A stretch of 6,115 nucleotides of DNA from Bacteroidales bacterium (GTDB lineage: Bacteria; Bacteroidota; Bacteroidia; Bacteroidales; UBA7960). The notes beneath the pieces were generated by a model. The model was not told where the DNA came from. It worked only from the letters and a program-made list of their open reading frames with translations, and did no database searches. Of the stretch, positions 5,277 to 6,115 are shown in pieces; the first letter of the stretch is position 1; every line of letters starts with the position of its first letter. The stretch covers positions 1-6,115 of the forward strand of contig SLPR01000073.1 of the NCBI GenBank assembly GCA_007131895.1, read 5' to 3'. The translations under genes were made by a program, and so were the position numbers.

Positions 5277-6115
5277 ATGGATAAAAACGAAATGCGCGTA
5301 GTGTTCATGGGTACCCCGGAAATTGCCGTGGCTTCATTGGACGCTATCCTCAAAAGTGGTTTTAAAGTGGTAGGAGTAATTACAGCTCCCGACAAACCAG
5401 CAGGTAGAGGCCGGAAAATTCAACACAGCCCGGTGAAAGAATTTGCGCTGGAAAAAGGGCTTTTTCTCATGCAACCAGAAAACCTCAAAAACCCGGAATT
5501 TCAAAAGCAATTAAAGTCACTCGAACCCCACATACAGGTGGTAGTGGCATTTCGTATGCTGCCCGAAAGTGTTTGGGCCCTCCCCACTATGGGCACCTTT
5601 AATATGCATGCATCACTCCTGCCCCAATATCGGGGAGCCGCCCCCATCAACTGGGCAATTATCAACGGTGAAACACAAACAGGAGTTACTACATTTTTCC
5701 TGGATAAAGAAATCGATACCGGAAATATTATTGCCTCGGTGAAAACCGATATAAAACCCAATGATACCGCCGGAACCCTGCATGACAAGTTAAAATTGCT
5801 GGGTGCTGAACTTGTAGTAGATACATTAGAGCAAATTCTCAAAGGAAAGGTTGAAACTACAGACCAGGCGCAATTTATCGACAACCCGACTGAGCTTAAG
5901 AAAGCACCCAAAATATTCAAAGAAGACTGTCGGATCAACTGGAATGAAAATGCAAGAAATATCTGCAACCTTATCAGGGGATTGAATCCGGTTCCGGGAG
6001 CATTTTGCGAACTGGATACAGGAGAAGAAAATAGATTCCTGATGAAAATATTTGAAGCCCTGCCCATCGCCAGGGAGCATGACCTGGGAGTGGGAAAACT
6101 CTTCTCTGACAATAA
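5277..6115 (+). CDS. fmt: Methionyl-tRNA formyltransferase, 3'-truncated
   Basis: Fmt transfers a formyl group from 10-formyltetrahydrofolate to Met-tRNA(fMet) in the cytoplasm, preparing it for translation initiation. The 279 visible residues open with a Rossmann-type strand RVVFMGTPEIAV (7-18) and TAPDKPAGRGRK (36-47). The catalytic region is intact: Asn109 and His111 in FNMHASLLPQYRGAAPINWA (108-127) and Asp147 in EIDTGN (145-150), corresponding to the Asn-His-Asp catalytic set of the family. The C-terminal tRNA-binding domain begins near 210 (APKIFKEDCRINW) and is cut by the window edge; about 35-40 residues are probably missing. The ATG at 5277 is preferred over the one at 5292 because a short extension before the RVVFMGTP strand is usual in Bacteroidota; 5292 (MRVVFMGTP) remains possible. 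No Shine-Dalgarno sequence and no clear promoter are seen in the 18 nt after the terminator, so fmt may depend on read-through or on a promoter that overlaps the terminator. Confidence 0.96.
   Translation, partial: MDKNEMRVVFMGTPEIAVASLDAILKSGFKVVGVITAPDKPAGRGRKIQHSPVKEFALEKGLFLMQPENLKNPEFQKQLKSLEPHIQVVVAFRMLPESVWALPTMGTFNMHASLLPQYRGAAPINWAIINGETQTGVTTFFLDKEIDTGNIIASVKTDIKPNDTAGTLHDKLKLLGAELVVDTLEQILKGKVETTDQAQFIDNPTELKKAPKIFKEDCRINWNENARNICNLIRGLNPVPGAFCELDTGEENRFLMKIFEALPIAREHDLGVGKLFSDN

Noticed and set aside
5501..6112. 203-residue open frame antisense to fmt
   Set aside because: The plus strand encodes an unmistakable Fmt with intact catalytic residues over the same bases. The antisense product has no recognisable features.

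Overview
The window looks like ordinary chromosomal DNA from a member of the Bacteroidota, most plausibly an anaerobic or microaerobic Bacteroidales-type lineage. Four things point that way. Gene starts lack Shine-Dalgarno sequences and sit in A/T-rich leaders. Two divergent promoters carry exact matches to the Bacteroidota -7 element TAnnTTTG. Two lipoproteins have the usual style of this phylum, one with an acidic stretch just after the lipidated Cys. The methionyl-tRNA formyltransferase starts with the short extra N-terminal extension that I associate with this phylum. The class A flavodiiron protein at the left edge suggests exposure to O2 or NO in an oxygen-sensitive organism. This assignment is inferred from sequence style, not from a search.

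Layout, left to right. (1) The 3' part of a flavodiiron protein gene (+), closed by a strong intrinsic terminator at 764-802. (2) A spacer of about 320 nt with a small cluster of GC-rich inverted repeats and a probable promoter, leading to a TTG-started lipoprotein gene of unknown function (1059-1931, +). (3) Convergent to it, a 504-residue lipoprotein on the minus strand (2046-3560) with an N-terminal Ig-like region and a right-handed parallel beta-helix, probably exposed on the cell surface. (4) A divergent promoter region (3561-3846) whose two promoters share a mirrored 9-nt sequence, and which carries direct repeats in the rightward leader. (5) A two-gene operon (+): a single-pass membrane TPR protein (3847-4539) and, 14 nt later, ribH (4554-5180), the lumazine synthase of riboflavin biosynthesis. 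(6) A long 16-bp-stem terminator (5193-5258), followed by fmt (5277 to the window edge, +), which formylates initiator Met-tRNA.

The genes do not form one obvious pathway. RibH makes the direct precursor of riboflavin, and hence of FMN, which the flavodiiron protein uses as cofactor, but the two are in separate transcription units. Fmt is housekeeping. The most unusual item is the C-terminus of RibH. After an intact catalytic core of about 158 residues it carries about 50 extra residues, 27 of them Asp or Glu, including a 21-nt tandem duplication whose copies differ by one base. I see no mobile element, CRISPR array, tRNA, rRNA or defence system, and no clear evidence of a wholly new system. 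The RibH tail, the unrecognised lipoprotein and the mirrored promoters are the points worth checking.
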